From: Flavobacterium degerlachei
GTDB taxonomy: Bacteria > Bacteroidota > Bacteroidia > Flavobacteriales > Flavobacteriaceae
Length of the DNA: 64,000 nt
Direction of reading: 5' to 3'
NCBI RefSeq assembly: GCF_900106645.1
Contig: NZ_FNMV01000001.1
Coordinates: 434,001-498,000 of the forward strand
In this document: in pieces, positions 48,693 through 58,552 of the stretch
How the letters are laid out: every line of letters begins with the position of its first letter
How positions within the stretch are numbered: position 1 is the first letter of the stretch
Notes under the pieces: model-generated
The model's database searches: none
The model's input: the letters and a program-made list of their open reading frames with translations, nothing else
Told to the model about the DNA's origin: nothing
Made by a program: the position numbers and the translations under genes

Positions 48693-50336
48693 ATGGCTTT
48701 AAATACTACAAACCCGACGGAAACTCCATCTTGGAAAAAATTACAGAAGCACTTTGACGAAATGCAAAATGCATCAATGTTGGAAATGTTTCAAACGGAT
48801 GCTGCAAGAACTGAAAAGTTTAACTTGAAATGGAATGACTTTTTAATTGATTATTCAAAGAATATTATTAATAAAGATACGATGGCTCTTTTGCTTGAAT
48901 TGGCAAATGAAATGGGGCTTGAAAAAGCGATAGCGAATTACTTTGAAGGTGATGTAATTAACCAGACAGAAAATAGAGCGGTACTTCATACTGCATTGAG
49001 AGCTAAAGAGTCTGATGTTGTCAAAGTAGATGGTGTTAATGTAGTTCCTGAAATATATGATGTAAGGAGTAAGGTAAAAGCATTTACAGATCAAGTTGTT
49101 TCAGGAGAAAGAAAAGGATATGGCGGAAAAGCTTTTACAGATATTGTTAATATTGGTATTGGAGGATCTGATTTAGGACCTGCAATGGTAGTTGAGGCTT
49201 TACAATATTATTCAAATCACCTTAATGTTCATTTTGTTTCGAATGTTGATGGTGATCATGTTAATGAAATCATTAAAAAATTAAACCCTGAGACTACTCT
49301 TTTTGTAATCGTTTCTAAAACCTTTACAACCCAAGAAACATTAACAAACTCTGAGACCATTAAAAAATGGTTTTTGAAGTCGGCAAGCCAAGAGGATGTA
49401 GCAAAGCATTTTGTTGCGGTTTCTACCAATATGCAAAAAGTAACTGAATTTGGAATTAATCCAGAAAATGTTTTCCCAATGTGGGACTGGGTTGGTGGAC
49501 GATTTTCTTTATGGAGCGCTGTGGGGCTTACTATTAGTCTAGCGGTTGGATTTGATAATTTTGATAATTTGTTAGGCGGTGCAAATGAAATGGATGACCA
49601 TTTTAAAACGGCCGATTTTGATAAAAACATGCCAGTAGTTTTAGCTTTATTAAGTGTTTGGTATAATAATTTCTTTGGTGCTGAAAGCGAAGCCTTAATC
49701 CCCTACACTCAATATTTGCAGAAATTGGCACCTTATTTACAGCAAGGAACAATGGAAAGTAATGGTAAAAGTGTGGGTAGAGATGGGAAGCCAGTAAACT
49801 ATCAAACCGGAACTATAATTTGGGGAGAACCAGGTACCAATGCACAGCATGCTTTTTTTCAGTTAATTCATCAAGGAACTAAGTTAATTCCTTCTGACTT
49901 TATTGGGTATGTTAAGCCATTATATGGTGATGTTGATCACCACGATAAATTGATGTCTAACTTTTTTGCGCAAACGGAAGCTTTAATGCACGGAAAAACT
50001 GCAGGCCAAGTTCAGGCGGAATTTGACAAACAAGGACTTGCGGCGGATAAAGCTGAATTTCTTCTTCCTTTCAAGGTTTTTAACGGTAATAAACCGACTA
50101 ACACTATTCTTATTGAAAAGTTGACGCCAAAGTCGTTAGGTTCTTTGATTGCATTATATGAGCACAAGATTTTCGTACAAGGAGTAATCTGGAATATTTT
50201 TAGCTTCGATCAATGGGGAGTAGAGCTTGGGAAACAATTAGCAAATTCTATATTAGAGGAGATAAATACGGAAAAAGTAAAAAATCACGATACTTCAACT
50301 GAATTTTTGTTAAAATATTATTTGAAAAATAAATAG
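48693..50336 (+). CDS. pgi: Glucose-6-phosphate isomerase
   Basis: This is the cytoplasmic enzyme that interconverts glucose 6-phosphate and fructose 6-phosphate. The 547 residues match the long (E. coli-like) family. Signatures are [14 protein letters not shown] near 150, the PGI signature 1 [22 protein letters not shown] near 268-289 and [21 protein letters not shown] signature 2 (here [19 protein letters not shown]). The catalytic Glu lies in [14 protein letters not shown]. It is a single gene between its own -7 box and a terminator. Confidence 0.97.
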   Translation: MALNTTNPTETPSWKKLQKHFDEMQNASMLEMFQTDAARTEKFNLKWNDFLIDYSKNIINKDTMALLLELANEMGLEKAIANYFEGDVINQTENRAVLHTALRAKESDVVKVDGVNVVPEIYDVRSKVKAFTDQVVSGERKGYGGKAFTDIVNIGIGGSDLGPAMVVEALQYYSNHLNVHFVSNVDGDHVNEIIKKLNPETTLFVIVSKTFTTQETLTNSETIKKWFLKSASQEDVAKHFVAVSTNMQKVTEFGINPENVFPMWDWVGGRFSLWSAVGLTISLAVGFDNFDNLLGGANEMDDHFKTADFDKNMPVVLALLSVWYNNFFGAESEALIPYTQYLQKLAPYLQQGTMESNGKSVGRDGKPVNYQTGTIIWGEPGTNAQHAFFQLIHQGTKLIPSDFIGYVKPLYGDVDHHDKLMSNFFAQTEALMHGKTAGQVQAEFDKQGLAADKAEFLLPFKVFNGNKPTNTILIEKLTPKSLGSLIALYEHKIFVQGVIWNIFSFDQWGVELGKQLANSILEEINTEKVKNHDTSTEFLLKYYLKNK

Positions 50337-50361
50337 AGTTTATTTTTATATTTTTTTTTGT

Positions 50362-50396
50362 AAAACCCTGATTATTTATATAATCAGGGTTTTTTA
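50362..50396 (+). terminator. Terminator of pgi
   Basis: AAAACCCTGATTAT (50362-50375), loop TTAT, then ATAATCAGGGTTTTTTAT. Confidence 0.9.
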
Positions 50397-50562
50397 TTTC
50401 AATTCAAGAAGCCGATATGATGTTAATATCAGCTTTTTGCTGACGTTTTTGAGTGTTAAATTCGTAGCGAAAAGTGTATTATTGCAGTATAAAAAACAGT
50501 TTTTAACATAATCAATACGAAAATTGTCAAGTAATTCAGTACCTACATTAAAGAATGTTTTT

Positions 50563-50608
50563 TTAACAATAAGTTAACTTTATAATCTGAAAATTTTATA
50601 ATTTAGCC
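50563..50608 (+). promoter_or_regulatory. Receptor promoter with paired TTAAC repeats, site 1
   Basis: TTAAC at 50563 and 50574 (11 bp apart) is followed after exactly 19 bp by ATAATTTAGCC (50598-50608), a near match to the -7 box. The same layout stands before the second receptor gene at 54804-54849. The downstream TTAAC falls where a -33 element would be. Confidence 0.6.
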
Positions 50609-50646
50609 GAAATTTTAAATAACTAAATCAATACACAAAAACAAAA

Positions 50647-53600
50647 ATGAAAAAAATTATTCTTATTTTGATTATTTTTTTATCAGCGATTGGTCATGCG
50701 CAGGTTACTAGTTCTGCAATGTCTGGTTCTGTTAAATCAAATGCTGGAGATTTGCTTCCAGGGGCCACAGTTGAGGTTGTTCATAAGCCAACTGGGACAA
50801 AGTATTTTTCATCTACGGATGGTAATGGTGGGTACGCTGTGCAGGGAATCCGTCCTGGAGGTCCTTATACAGTGAAGGTTACTTATATTGGTTTCAAAAC
50901 AACGGAGATTACCGAAATTAATGCGCCGTTAGGAAACAATATTACAGTGAACGTTGTTTTAGCAGAAGAATCTAATACTTTAAAAGAAGTAGTGGTTGTT
51001 TCTACAAAATCAAATGGAGCTTTCAATAGAGGTAGAACAGGAGCGTCGCAACAATTTTCAAATAGAGAATTAACTGCAATTCCAGTTACTGGTTCAAGAT
51101 CTATTAACTCAGTTACTAAGTACAATGCTAATGCAGGTTCTGGGGGCTCTTTTGGTGGTCAAGATTCAAGATTGAACAATTTTACAATTGATGGATCTGT
51201 GTTTAATAATGGTTTTGGTTTAGGTTCTGATGCACAAGCTGGAGGTAGAACTGGTTCTACTGCAATCTCTCTTGATGCAATCGAGCAATTACAAGTGAAT
51301 ATTGCTCCTTATGACGTACGTCAATCAGGATTTTTAGGATCTGGAATTAATGCAGTTACAAAAAGTGGAACTAATGAAATAGAAGGTTCTGTTTATAATT
51401 CATTTAGAAGTAATAAAAAGAGTTTTATAGGAACTAAAGCTGGAGATCAAGTTATAGTACCTGGAAAGTTTGAAGAAAAAATCTGGGGAGCAAGAATTGG
51501 AGCTCCAATCATTAAAGATAAATTGTTCTTTTTTGGAAATTTTGAAACAGTAACAAATACAAGCCCTGCTACTACATGGACATCTACAGGTTCTCCTAGT
51601 CCAAGCGCGCAAGTATCAGCACCTACTTATACTCAAATGGAAACACTTTCAACTTTCTTGAAAGATAAGTTTGGATATGAAACAGGACCATGGGAAAACT
51701 ATGATGCTGAAAATGTTTCCAAAAAATTTCTTGCTAGAATTGACTGGAATATTAATAACAACAACCAGCTTACTGCTCGTTATGTTTTCCATGATTCAAA
51801 TGCAGATAACTTAGTATCAAATTCAACGTCAGCAGGTAATGGAAATAGAAGAACTAGTCCTCTTGCTATGTCATTCCAAAATAGTGGATATGTTGTTTTA
51901 GATAATACAAGATCAGTTGTATTGGAATTAAACAGTAAATTGAGTAATTCTTGGCATAACAATTTTGTTGGAGGTTATGATAAGCAAATTGAAGATAGAG
52001 CATTGATAGGTGGAGGAGTTTTCCCAACAATAGATATCAAAGAAGGTTCAAATACTTTTATCTCTGCAGGTTTGGATCCTTTTACCAACGGGAATAAACT
52101 TTCATATTCAACATTACACTTTACAGATAATTTAACTAAAACTGTAGGGAAACATACTTTATTGGCTGGTGTTAACTTTGAGCATTTTAAATCAAGTAAC
52201 TTGTTTTTCCCAGCTTCTAATGGAGTTTATATTTTTAATTCATTGTCTGATTTTTACGCTGCAGCAAATCAATCTTCTGCAAATGGTGGAGCTCCTTCAA
52301 CGACAGCGCTTCCGTTTCGTACGCAATTTAGATATTCTGCCTTACCAAATGCAGAAGAGCCTTTACAAATTTATAAGTCTGATAAACTAGATTTATATGC
52401 TCAAGATGAGATTAAATTTAACGATAGATTTAAGGTGACTGTTGGTCTTCGTGCTTCTAGAGTTTCATTTGCAAATACAGCTCTAGAAAATGCAGCTGTA
52501 ACAGCAATGACCTTTGGAGATGGAGAGAAATTTAACACAGGAGTGATGCCTGATACTCAATATTTATTAGAGCCTAGAGTTGGTTTTAATTTAGATGTTA
52601 CTGGTGATAACTCTACACTTCTTCGTGGAGGTAGTGGTGTATTTACAGGTAGAGCGCCAGGTGTGTTTTTATCTAATGCTATTGGAAATAACGGAGTGCT
52701 TACTGGTTATGTTGACGTGAGTGGAGCTGCATTAGCTTCAGGTGGATATGGTTTTACAGCTAATCCAAATGATTATTTCATTCCTGCTACGCCTACTTTG
52801 CCTACTACCTTTGATTTAGCATTGACTGATACTAAATTCAAATTTCCTCAAGTTTGGAAAACAAATATTGCTGTTGATCAAAAGCTTCCTTTCGGTTTTA
52901 GGGGTACGCTTGAAGGAATATATCAATCAAATATCAATGCTATTCATTATTACAATGCTAATTTTGATGCTCCAGTTGGAAACTTCAGCGGACCAGATCA
53001 AAGACCAATGTATGCTCGTACTGATAATGGTGTTCGTATAAATGATAATGTATCAAATGCAATTGTGCTTACAAATACTAACAAAGGATATTTCTATTCT
53101 TCTACAGTTAAATTAGAGTATCCTTACAAGAAAGGTCTTTGGGGGTCTTTCTCTTATACTTATTCAAGTGCTAATGATTTACTTTCAGCTGGTTCTATCG
53201 CTTCTGGTTCTTGGACTGGTGCTAGATCTGTTAATGGAAACAATGATTTACCATTATCTTTATCAAGTAACAATACGCCACATAGATTAGTGGGGGTTTT
53301 AGGATATAAAATTGAGTATGGTAAAAATCCAGGTGCTGCGACTTCTATTAACTTAGGATATATTGGAGAACAAGCAGGTGCATATTCTTACTCTTACGGA
53401 GGAGATATGAATGGAGATAGAATTTCAAATAATGATTTAATCTATGTTCCTAATAATGCAAATGAAATCCGTTTTCAATCTTTATCTGTTACAAACGTAG
53501 TGAATGGAGCAAATGTTGTAACGGTTTATACTGAAGCGCAACAACAACAAGCGTATGATGCTTTTATCAATCAAGATTCTTACCTTTCTACTAGAAGAGG

Positions 53601-53955
53601 TCAATATGTTGAAAGAAATGGTGCTACTTTACCAATGTTAAATAGATTGGATTTATCTGTTACTCAAGACTTCTTTATGAAGATTTCTGGTAAAAAGAAT
53701 AGTTTTCAGTTTAGAGCTGATATCTTGAACTTTACGAATTTACTGAATAAAGACTGGGGTGTTACGCAAAGAGTTACTAATGTGAATTTGCTAAGCTATA
53801 GAACAACTACTGCTAATGTACCGTATTATCAGTTGGCAACACAAACTGATGCAGCTGGAACAAGAGCTTTAATTAAAGATACTTTTCAAAAAAATGCTTC
53901 AACATTTGATGTTTGGCAAGCACAATTTACACTTAGATATATTTTTGGGAAATAA
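50647..53955 (+). CDS. TonB-dependent receptor, Oar-like
   Basis: This 1102-residue outer-membrane protein is of the Oar-like class of TonB-dependent receptors. A signal peptide (1-18, ending GHAQ) is followed by a carboxypeptidase-regulatory-like beta domain (about 22-105; GSVKSNAGDLLPGATVEVVH). The plug domain (about 115-250) includes DSRLNNFTIDGSVFNNGFG and ISLDAIEQLQVNIAPYDVRQSGF. A large barrel ends in FTLRYIFGK with a terminal aromatic strand. No SusD partner is adjacent, so it is not a typical polysaccharide-utilisation pair. Oar homologues have been linked to signalling or protein export in other bacteria; the substrate is unknown here. It shares promoter layout with the receptor at 54873. 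Confidence 0.93.
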   Translation: MKKIILILIIFLSAIGHAQVTSSAMSGSVKSNAGDLLPGATVEVVHKPTGTKYFSSTDGNGGYAVQGIRPGGPYTVKVTYIGFKTTEITEINAPLGNNITVNVVLAEESNTLKEVVVVSTKSNGAFNRGRTGASQQFSNRELTAIPVTGSRSINSVTKYNANAGSGGSFGGQDSRLNNFTIDGSVFNNGFGLGSDAQAGGRTGSTAISLDAIEQLQVNIAPYDVRQSGFLGSGINAVTKSGTNEIEGSVYNSFRSNKKSFIGTKAGDQVIVPGKFEEKIWGARIGAPIIKDKLFFFGNFETVTNTSPATTWTSTGSPSPSAQVSAPTYTQMETLSTFLKDKFGYETGPWENYDAENVSKKFLARIDWNINNNNQLTARYVFHDSNADNLVSNSTSAGNGNRRTSPLAMSFQNSGYVVLDNTRSVVLELNSKLSNSWHNNFVGGYDKQIEDRALIGGGVFPTIDIKEGSNTFISAGLDPFTNGNKLSYSTLHFTDNLTKTVGKHTLLAGVNFEHFKSSNLFFPASNGVYIFNSLSDFYAAANQSSANGGAPSTTALPFRTQFRYSALPNAEEPLQIYKSDKLDLYAQDEIKFNDRFKVTVGLRASRVSFANTALENAAVTAMTFGDGEKFNTGVMPDTQYLLEPRVGFNLDVTGDNSTLLRGGSGVFTGRAPGVFLSNAIGNNGVLTGYVDVSGAALASGGYGFTANPNDYFIPATPTLPTTFDLALTDTKFKFPQVWKTNIAVDQKLPFGFRGTLEGIYQSNINAIHYYNANFDAPVGNFSGPDQRPMYARTDNGVRINDNVSNAIVLTNTNKGYFYSSTVKLEYPYKKGLWGSFSYTYSSANDLLSAGSIASGSWTGARSVNGNNDLPLSLSSNNTPHRLVGVLGYKIEYGKNPGAATSINLGYIGEQAGAYSYSYGGDMNGDRISNNDLIYVPNNANEIRFQSLSVTNVVNGANVVTVYTEAQQQQAYDAFINQDSYLSTRRGQYVERNGATLPMLNRLDLSVTQDFFMKISGKKNSFQFRADILNFTNLLNKDWGVTQRVTNVNLLSYRTTTANVPYYQLATQTDAAGTRALIKDTFQKNASTFDVWQAQFTLRYIFGK

Positions 53956-53982
53956 TACCTGAAGAAAATATTTAAAATTCAG

Positions 53983-54009
53983 AACCACGCTCTCGAGCGT
54001 GGTTTTTTT
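53983..54009 (+). terminator. Terminator of the Oar-like receptor gene
   Basis: AACCACGCTC and GAGCGTGGTT form a tight hairpin, followed by a run of T residues. Confidence 0.9.
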
Positions 54010-54800
54010 ATATCTATAAATGAGTGAAAATGGCTTTGTATTTATTTAAGATGGTGATTTAGCCTAGTCTTATTTTGCGTTTATTTATGTGGTTTTACAG
54101 CTTTAAAAGCAAATTAGTTGTCGTTGCTAATAGTTGGTTTGAAGCTTCCGCTTATTTTGTCTTTTCTTAGATAAAGTAGTTATCGAAAGTATCGATGATG
54201 TGGGTTTTGTGTCTAAATAGAAAAGACTTTTTTCTTTTTAGAATTAGCTGATTTAGTTAATGGTTATGCTCTGACGTATAGATTGCTATTGTTTTGTAAT
54301 GTCATTTTTAAAGCGACAATAATCAAGTAAGATTAATTGAGTTTTGAAGAAATATTTATTCAAAAATTGGACTGACTTTTCTGAATTTAAAGGCAGTAGT
54401 TTATTGGGTAATTTTAGAAGAAAGCAGCTAAAACTGGAACTTTGATTTGGAATAAAATAGGCTGTTGTGTAAAGGATAAAAATGTGAGAAGAAATTCGAC
54501 TGAGTTAAGTTTTTTATAAAGTAGATTGGCCGTTTTTTTGGCTGAAATTTATGTTTTGGATCTATTAAATGCTCATTTTGGTCTTTTTTTGAACTTAATT
54601 TCACCTAATTTGGCCTATAAAAATGTTTTAATTTTAACAAAAACGACATTTTTACATATTTTATAGTTCGTTTTTTTAATTGCTATTTGTTGATGAATTG
54701 TTAGTATTTTTTAAAAAATAATGAATTATTTTTTGTTTTTTGGGTAAAATTGAAGTTTTTTTGATTTTAATTAAAGAAAACGAGGTGAAAAGATTTTTTA
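54010..54800. other. Long AT-rich gene-free gap between two TonB receptors
   Basis: The gap from 53956 to 54872 is 917 bases, the longest without a gene in the window. It contains the upstream terminator, very AT-rich DNA with many short T-runs and frequent stops in all frames, and the promoter of the second receptor. A weak inverted pair AAAAATGT/ACATTTTT lies near 54620-54655. I find no recognisable gene remnant, tRNA or repeat. Confidence 0.7.
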
Positions 54801-54803
54801 TTC

Positions 54804-54849
54804 TTAACATTGCGTTAACAGTTTTCGGTAAAATTGTCATAATTTTGCC
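54804..54849 (+). promoter_or_regulatory. Receptor promoter with paired TTAAC repeats, site 2
   Basis: TTAAC at 54804 and 54815 (11 bp apart) is followed after 19 bp by ATAATTTTGCC (54839-54849), including a perfect TAATTTTG -7 box. The layout matches site 1 at 50563-50608. The receptor ATG is 24 bp further on. Confidence 0.65.
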
Positions 54850-54872
54850 AAAAATAATAAACTAAACAAAAA

Positions 54873-57443
54873 ATGAAGACATTTAAAAATTGGTTGCTCT
54901 CTGGATTACTTTTTTTAGTAGTTGGAACTGCATTTTCTCAAGGGAAAATTACAGGAACTATTACTGATGGACAAGGTTCATTACCTGGTGCAAATGTAGC
55001 TATTAAAGGTACTAAAATTGGAGCCTCTGCAGATTTTGACGGTAAATTTTCAATTAATTCTACAGTTAGTACTGGAGAATTAGTTCTTTCTTTTATAGGT
55101 TTCGAACCTAAAACTATTAAATTTTCAGTTGCACAAGGTGGGACGCAAAATTTAGGGAATATCGTATTGATATCTAATTCTAATGAATTAAGTGAGATTG
55201 TTGTTGTTGGTAGAGGAATTATTGATTTAGCAAAAGATAGAAAAACTGCGATTGCTGTTTCTACTATTAAAGCTGAAGAAATTCAAGCTAAAATTGGAGC
55301 GTCTGATGTTGTTCAGTCTCTTGTAAATACACCTTCTGTATATGTTGCTGGTCAAGCTGGTGGATATGGGGATTCAAGAATAAGTGTACGTGGTTTTGCT
55401 CAAGACAATACTGCTTTCTTATTAAATGGTCAGCCTATTAATGGAATGGAAGACGGAAAAATGTACTGGTCTAACTGGTCAGGAATGGCTGATATTGCAA
55501 GTATTATCCAAATTCAAAGAGGATTAGGTTCTTCTAAATTAGCAATATCTTCTGTAGGGGGAACTGTGAATTTTGTAACAAAGGCTACTGATAAAAAACA
55601 AGGTGGTTTTGCTTCATTTGGTCAAGCAAATGACAACTATTTTAAATCTACAATTGCTTATAACACTGGAATGAGTAAAAGCGGATGGGGAACAAGTGTA
55701 TTGTTTTCACATTGGCAAGGTGATGGTTACAATGATGGAACTAAAGGTCAAGGGCAAAACTACTTTATCTCTGTAGGGTATAAAGCAAATGACAGACATA
55801 GCTTTAACTTTATTTTGACTGGTGCTCCACAAACACATGATCAAAACTACGGTAAAAGATTAAGTGATTTTGAAAAATATGGTAGAAAATACAACAATAA
55901 CTGGGGAACTCTAAACGGAGAATATCTTTCAGCAGTTGGAAATTATTACCATAAACCAGTCGCTAATTTAAACTGGGATTTTGATATTAGTGATAAATCA
56001 AGTTTGTCTACTGTTCTTTATGCTTCATGGGGAAGAGGTGGAAGTGTAGGTACTGTTGGTTCAATTAAAAGAACAGCTACTGATAATGTTGATTTTGATG
56101 CTACTGTAGCAGCAAATCTAGCAAGTACAACAGGAGCTTCAACAGGTGCATTACGTAATTCAGTTAATAACCACGCTTGGTATGGTATGGTAACTAATTT
56201 TAAAACTGAATTAACTGAGAATATCGACTTCAATATGGGTCTTGATTTAAGAACCTATACTGGAACTCACTTTAGACAACTTACAAATTTATTAGGTGCT
56301 GATTACTACTTAGATAAATACAATGTAAATATTCCTAATAATAAAATATACGAGACTAACACAAATAATCCTTGGGCAGTTTTATCAAATACTGCATCTG
56401 TTGAAAACAGATATTCTTGGGATTATGATGAGACGATTAATTATGGTGGTTTCTTTTCTCAAATAGAATATGCTAAAGACAACTTTTCAGCATTTTTTCA
56501 AGGAGCAGTTTCAAACCAATCTCACGTAAGATTTGATAGATATGCTTACCTTCCTGCAGATGCAGAATCAGAAAAAGTAAACAATGTAGGATATAACGTT
56601 AAGGCTGGTGGTAGCTATAAATTAGGTCAAAACAGTTCATTTTATGTTAATACTGGATATTATTCTCGTCAACCATACCATGATAATATATATTTGAATT
56701 TTGGAAATGAAGTAAACCCATTAACTAAAAACGAAAAAGTTATTGGTTTAGAAGCGGGTTATAGCTTTAAATCACAATTTTTAAGCGGTAGTATTAATGC
56801 TTACAGAACTTCTTGGAAAGATAGAGTTACTACAAGTTCTAATGAAGTTGATAATGACTTACAATACACAACTAATGAGGGAGTAGAGCAACTTCACTCA
56901 GGTTTGGAACTTGATTTTGTTGCTAAACCATTCTCAAGATTAGACATTAGCGGATTTGCTTCTGTTGGAGATTACCATTATGTTGGTGATGCAGTAAAAA
57001 CTGTAAGAGACTCAGATAGAAATATACTTAGCAGTTCTAGAGTAGATGTTGATGGTGGTAAAGTAGGAGATGCTGCGCAGGTTACTATCGGATTAGGATT
57101 TAAATATGAAATAGCGACTCGTTTTTCTATTGATGCTGATTGGAGAAATTATGAAAAATTATATGCAAATGTAGGTTCAGTTAAGAATAATGTGGAATTG
57201 CCAAGTTATGATTTAGTTGATACTGGACTTTCATACAAAATGTTAACAGGGAAAGATAAAAACAGATCAGTTGTTTTTAGAGTAAATGTTAACAATTTAT
57301 TTGACGAAATCTATGTGTCTGAATTGACTACAAATATTGCTGCTAATCCTGGAGATGTAGTTATTAATGGTCTTAATGCTAATAATAAAGGGTATTACGG
57401 TTTTGGAAGAACTTGGAATGCATCTATGCGTTTTAACTTCTAA
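54873..57443 (+). CDS. TonB-dependent receptor with carboxypeptidase-like domain
   Basis: This is an 856-residue outer-membrane receptor. The signal peptide (1-22, ending AFSQ) precedes a carboxypeptidase-regulatory-like domain (about 24-100; GTITDGQGSLPGANVAIKGT). The plug (about 115-230) has SDVVQSLVNTPSVYVAG and ISVRGFAQDNTAFLLNGQPI. The barrel ends in RTWNASMRFNF with the terminal Phe. The barrel part resembles the siderophore or vitamin class (IPR000531 type) more than SusC. No SusD, ABC importer or siderophore genes lie next to it, so the substrate is unknown. The promoter matches that of the Oar-like receptor, suggesting shared control. Confidence 0.93.
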   Translation: MKTFKNWLLSGLLFLVVGTAFSQGKITGTITDGQGSLPGANVAIKGTKIGASADFDGKFSINSTVSTGELVLSFIGFEPKTIKFSVAQGGTQNLGNIVLISNSNELSEIVVVGRGIIDLAKDRKTAIAVSTIKAEEIQAKIGASDVVQSLVNTPSVYVAGQAGGYGDSRISVRGFAQDNTAFLLNGQPINGMEDGKMYWSNWSGMADIASIIQIQRGLGSSKLAISSVGGTVNFVTKATDKKQGGFASFGQANDNYFKSTIAYNTGMSKSGWGTSVLFSHWQGDGYNDGTKGQGQNYFISVGYKANDRHSFNFILTGAPQTHDQNYGKRLSDFEKYGRKYNNNWGTLNGEYLSAVGNYYHKPVANLNWDFDISDKSSLSTVLYASWGRGGSVGTVGSIKRTATDNVDFDATVAANLASTTGASTGALRNSVNNHAWYGMVTNFKTELTENIDFNMGLDLRTYTGTHFRQLTNLLGADYYLDKYNVNIPNNKIYETNTNNPWAVLSNTASVENRYSWDYDETINYGGFFSQIEYAKDNFSAFFQGAVSNQSHVRFDRYAYLPADAESEKVNNVGYNVKAGGSYKLGQNSSFYVNTGYYSRQPYHDNIYLNFGNEVNPLTKNEKVIGLEAGYSFKSQFLSGSINAYRTSWKDRVTTSSNEVDNDLQYTTNEGVEQLHSGLELDFVAKPFSRLDISGFASVGDYHYVGDAVKTVRDSDRNILSSSRVDVDGGKVGDAAQVTIGLGFKYEIATRFSIDADWRNYEKLYANVGSVKNNVELPSYDLVDTGLSYKMLTGKDKNRSVVFRVNVNNLFDEIYVSELTTNIAANPGDVVINGLNANNKGYYGFGRTWNASMRFNF

Positions 57444-57463
57444 AAATTAATTATAAAGTTTTT

Positions 57464-57502
57464 AAAAACCCTTCGATTCAACTGAATTGAAGGGTTTTTT
57501 TA
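57464..57502 (+). terminator. Terminator of the second receptor gene
   Basis: AAAAACCCTTC (57464) pairs with GAAGGGTTTTTTT, with an inner TTCA/TGAA pair. Confidence 0.88.
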
Positions 57503-57516
57503 TACCTTTTTTTGTT

Positions 57517-57524
57517 TATATTTG
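57517..57524 (+). promoter_or_regulatory. -7 box upstream of the small membrane protein
   Basis: TATATTTG lies 20 bp before the ATG at 57545 and inside the longer open frame, which supports the later start. Confidence 0.5.
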
Positions 57525-57544
57525 CTTTAAAAAATAATTACTCT

Positions 57545-57967
57545 ATGTACGAATTGATTAAAAATTTACATTCTGGTTGGGCATATTTAGCTCTTTTGTT
57601 ATTGGTTGTTGCAGTTATTAACTCAGTTATAGGCTTAGTTGGTAAAAAAGAATTTACTGCCAAAGATAGAAAAATAGCGATTTTAGGATTAATAGGAACA
57701 CATACTCAGTTGCTGATTGGCTTGATATTGTATTTTGTTTCTCCCCTTGGTTTTTCTTCTCTTGGGCAAATGTCTGATAAAGCACTAAGATTAACTTCAA
57801 TGGAGCACCCATTGATAAATATAATAGCAATTACTCTTATCACGATTGGTTGGTCAAAACATAAAAAATTGACAACATCTGAATCAAAATTCAAAACTTT
57901 TTCCATCTTTTATAGCTTGGGATTAGTGCTTATTTTAAGTAGAATTCCATGGTCAATGTGGTTTTAA
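57545..57967 (+). CDS. Small four-helix membrane protein
   Basis: This is a 140-residue inner-membrane protein with four hydrophobic segments (about 12-30, 45-65, 82-100 and 115-138). Conserved family features are LHSGWAYLAL near the start, GTHTQLLIGLILYF with His-Thr, and SMEHPLIN with a histidine. The paired histidines in membrane helices recall cytochrome-b-like haem ligation, but there is no proof of haem. Database entries of this family have sometimes carried unrelated names. The start is taken at 57545 from the promoter box and family N-terminus. It is monocistronic with its own terminator. Confidence 0.8.
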   Translation: MYELIKNLHSGWAYLALLLLVVAVINSVIGLVGKKEFTAKDRKIAILGLIGTHTQLLIGLILYFVSPLGFSSLGQMSDKALRLTSMEHPLINIIAITLITIGWSKHKKLTTSESKFKTFSIFYSLGLVLILSRIPWSMWF

Positions 57968-57974
57968 AATGCGT

Positions 57975-58002
57975 AAAAGTCCTAGAAATAGGACTTTTTT
58001 TT
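57975..58002 (+). terminator. Terminator of the small membrane protein gene
   Basis: AAAAGTCCTA, loop GAAA, TAGGACTTTTTTTT, eight bases after the stop codon. Confidence 0.92.
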
Positions 58003-58051
58003 ATCTAGGTATGGTTTTTGTTTAAATAGATTTCTAACTAAAAAGTTAATA

Positions 58052-58549
58052 ATGAGAAAATCAATAACAGCCCTTTGTTTATTTGCCATAGTTGCATTGG
58101 TGAGTAGTCAAAGCCAAATTATAAATAATCAGAAAACTCCAATTCAAAAAACAGCAGTACCCAAGGACACTGTCAAAAAGACAAAGGTCATAGTACTTCA
58201 GCCAGAAATTAAAAAAGACACAATAGAAGAAAAAATGGGGAAACTTGTTCCCTATAAAAAAGGGGCGCATGCCTCTTATTACGCTGATAAATTCCATGGA
58301 AGAAGAACAGCTAGTGGTGCGTTATTTGACATGAATAAATATACTGCCGCACATAAAAAATTCCCTTTCGGAACCAAATTAAGAGTTACCAATGAAGCAA
58401 ATGGAGAGTCGGTAATTGTCGAAGTTACTGATAGAGGACCATTTGTTAGATCAAGAGATATTGACCTTTCTAAAAGAGCATTTATGGAAATTGCAAAGAA
58501 CAAAGGTGTGGGAGTAATGACGGTAAGTATTGAGGTGTTTACAAAGTAA
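58052..58549 (+). CDS. RlpA-like septal ring lytic transglycosylase
   Basis: This is a 165-residue exported protein with a signal peptide (about 1-19) and a double-psi beta-barrel domain (about 70-165). It has the RlpA features ASYYADKFHGRRTASGALFD, PFGTKLRVTN and VTDRGPFVRSRDIDLSKRAF, including the catalytic Asp. The segment from 20 to 65 is a basic, proline- and lysine-rich linker. It has no SPOR domain, unlike E. coli RlpA, so localisation to the septum is not supported. It should cleave peptidoglycan glycan strands lacking stem peptides; that is known for RlpA and inferred here. It ends 3 bp from the convergent CYTH gene. Confidence 0.9.
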   Translation: MRKSITALCLFAIVALVSSQSQIINNQKTPIQKTAVPKDTVKKTKVIVLQPEIKKDTIEEKMGKLVPYKKGAHASYYADKFHGRRTASGALFDMNKYTAAHKKFPFGTKLRVTNEANGESVIVEVTDRGPFVRSRDIDLSKRAFMEIAKNKGVGVMTVSIEVFTK

Positions 58550-58552
58550 TTC

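Larger units (their letters stand above)
50337..50646. other. Gene-free gap: pgi terminator and receptor control region
   Basis: These 310 bases hold the pgi terminator (50362-50396), about 160 AT-rich bases without recognisable content, and the TTAAC-type promoter of the Oar-like receptor (50563-50608). I see no small frame with coding character. Confidence 0.7.

Noticed and set aside
50647..57443. Polysaccharide-utilisation locus built on the two TonB receptors
   Set aside because: No SusD-like lipoprotein, glycoside hydrolase or sensor lies beside them, and the receptors are Oar-like and general plug/barrel types.
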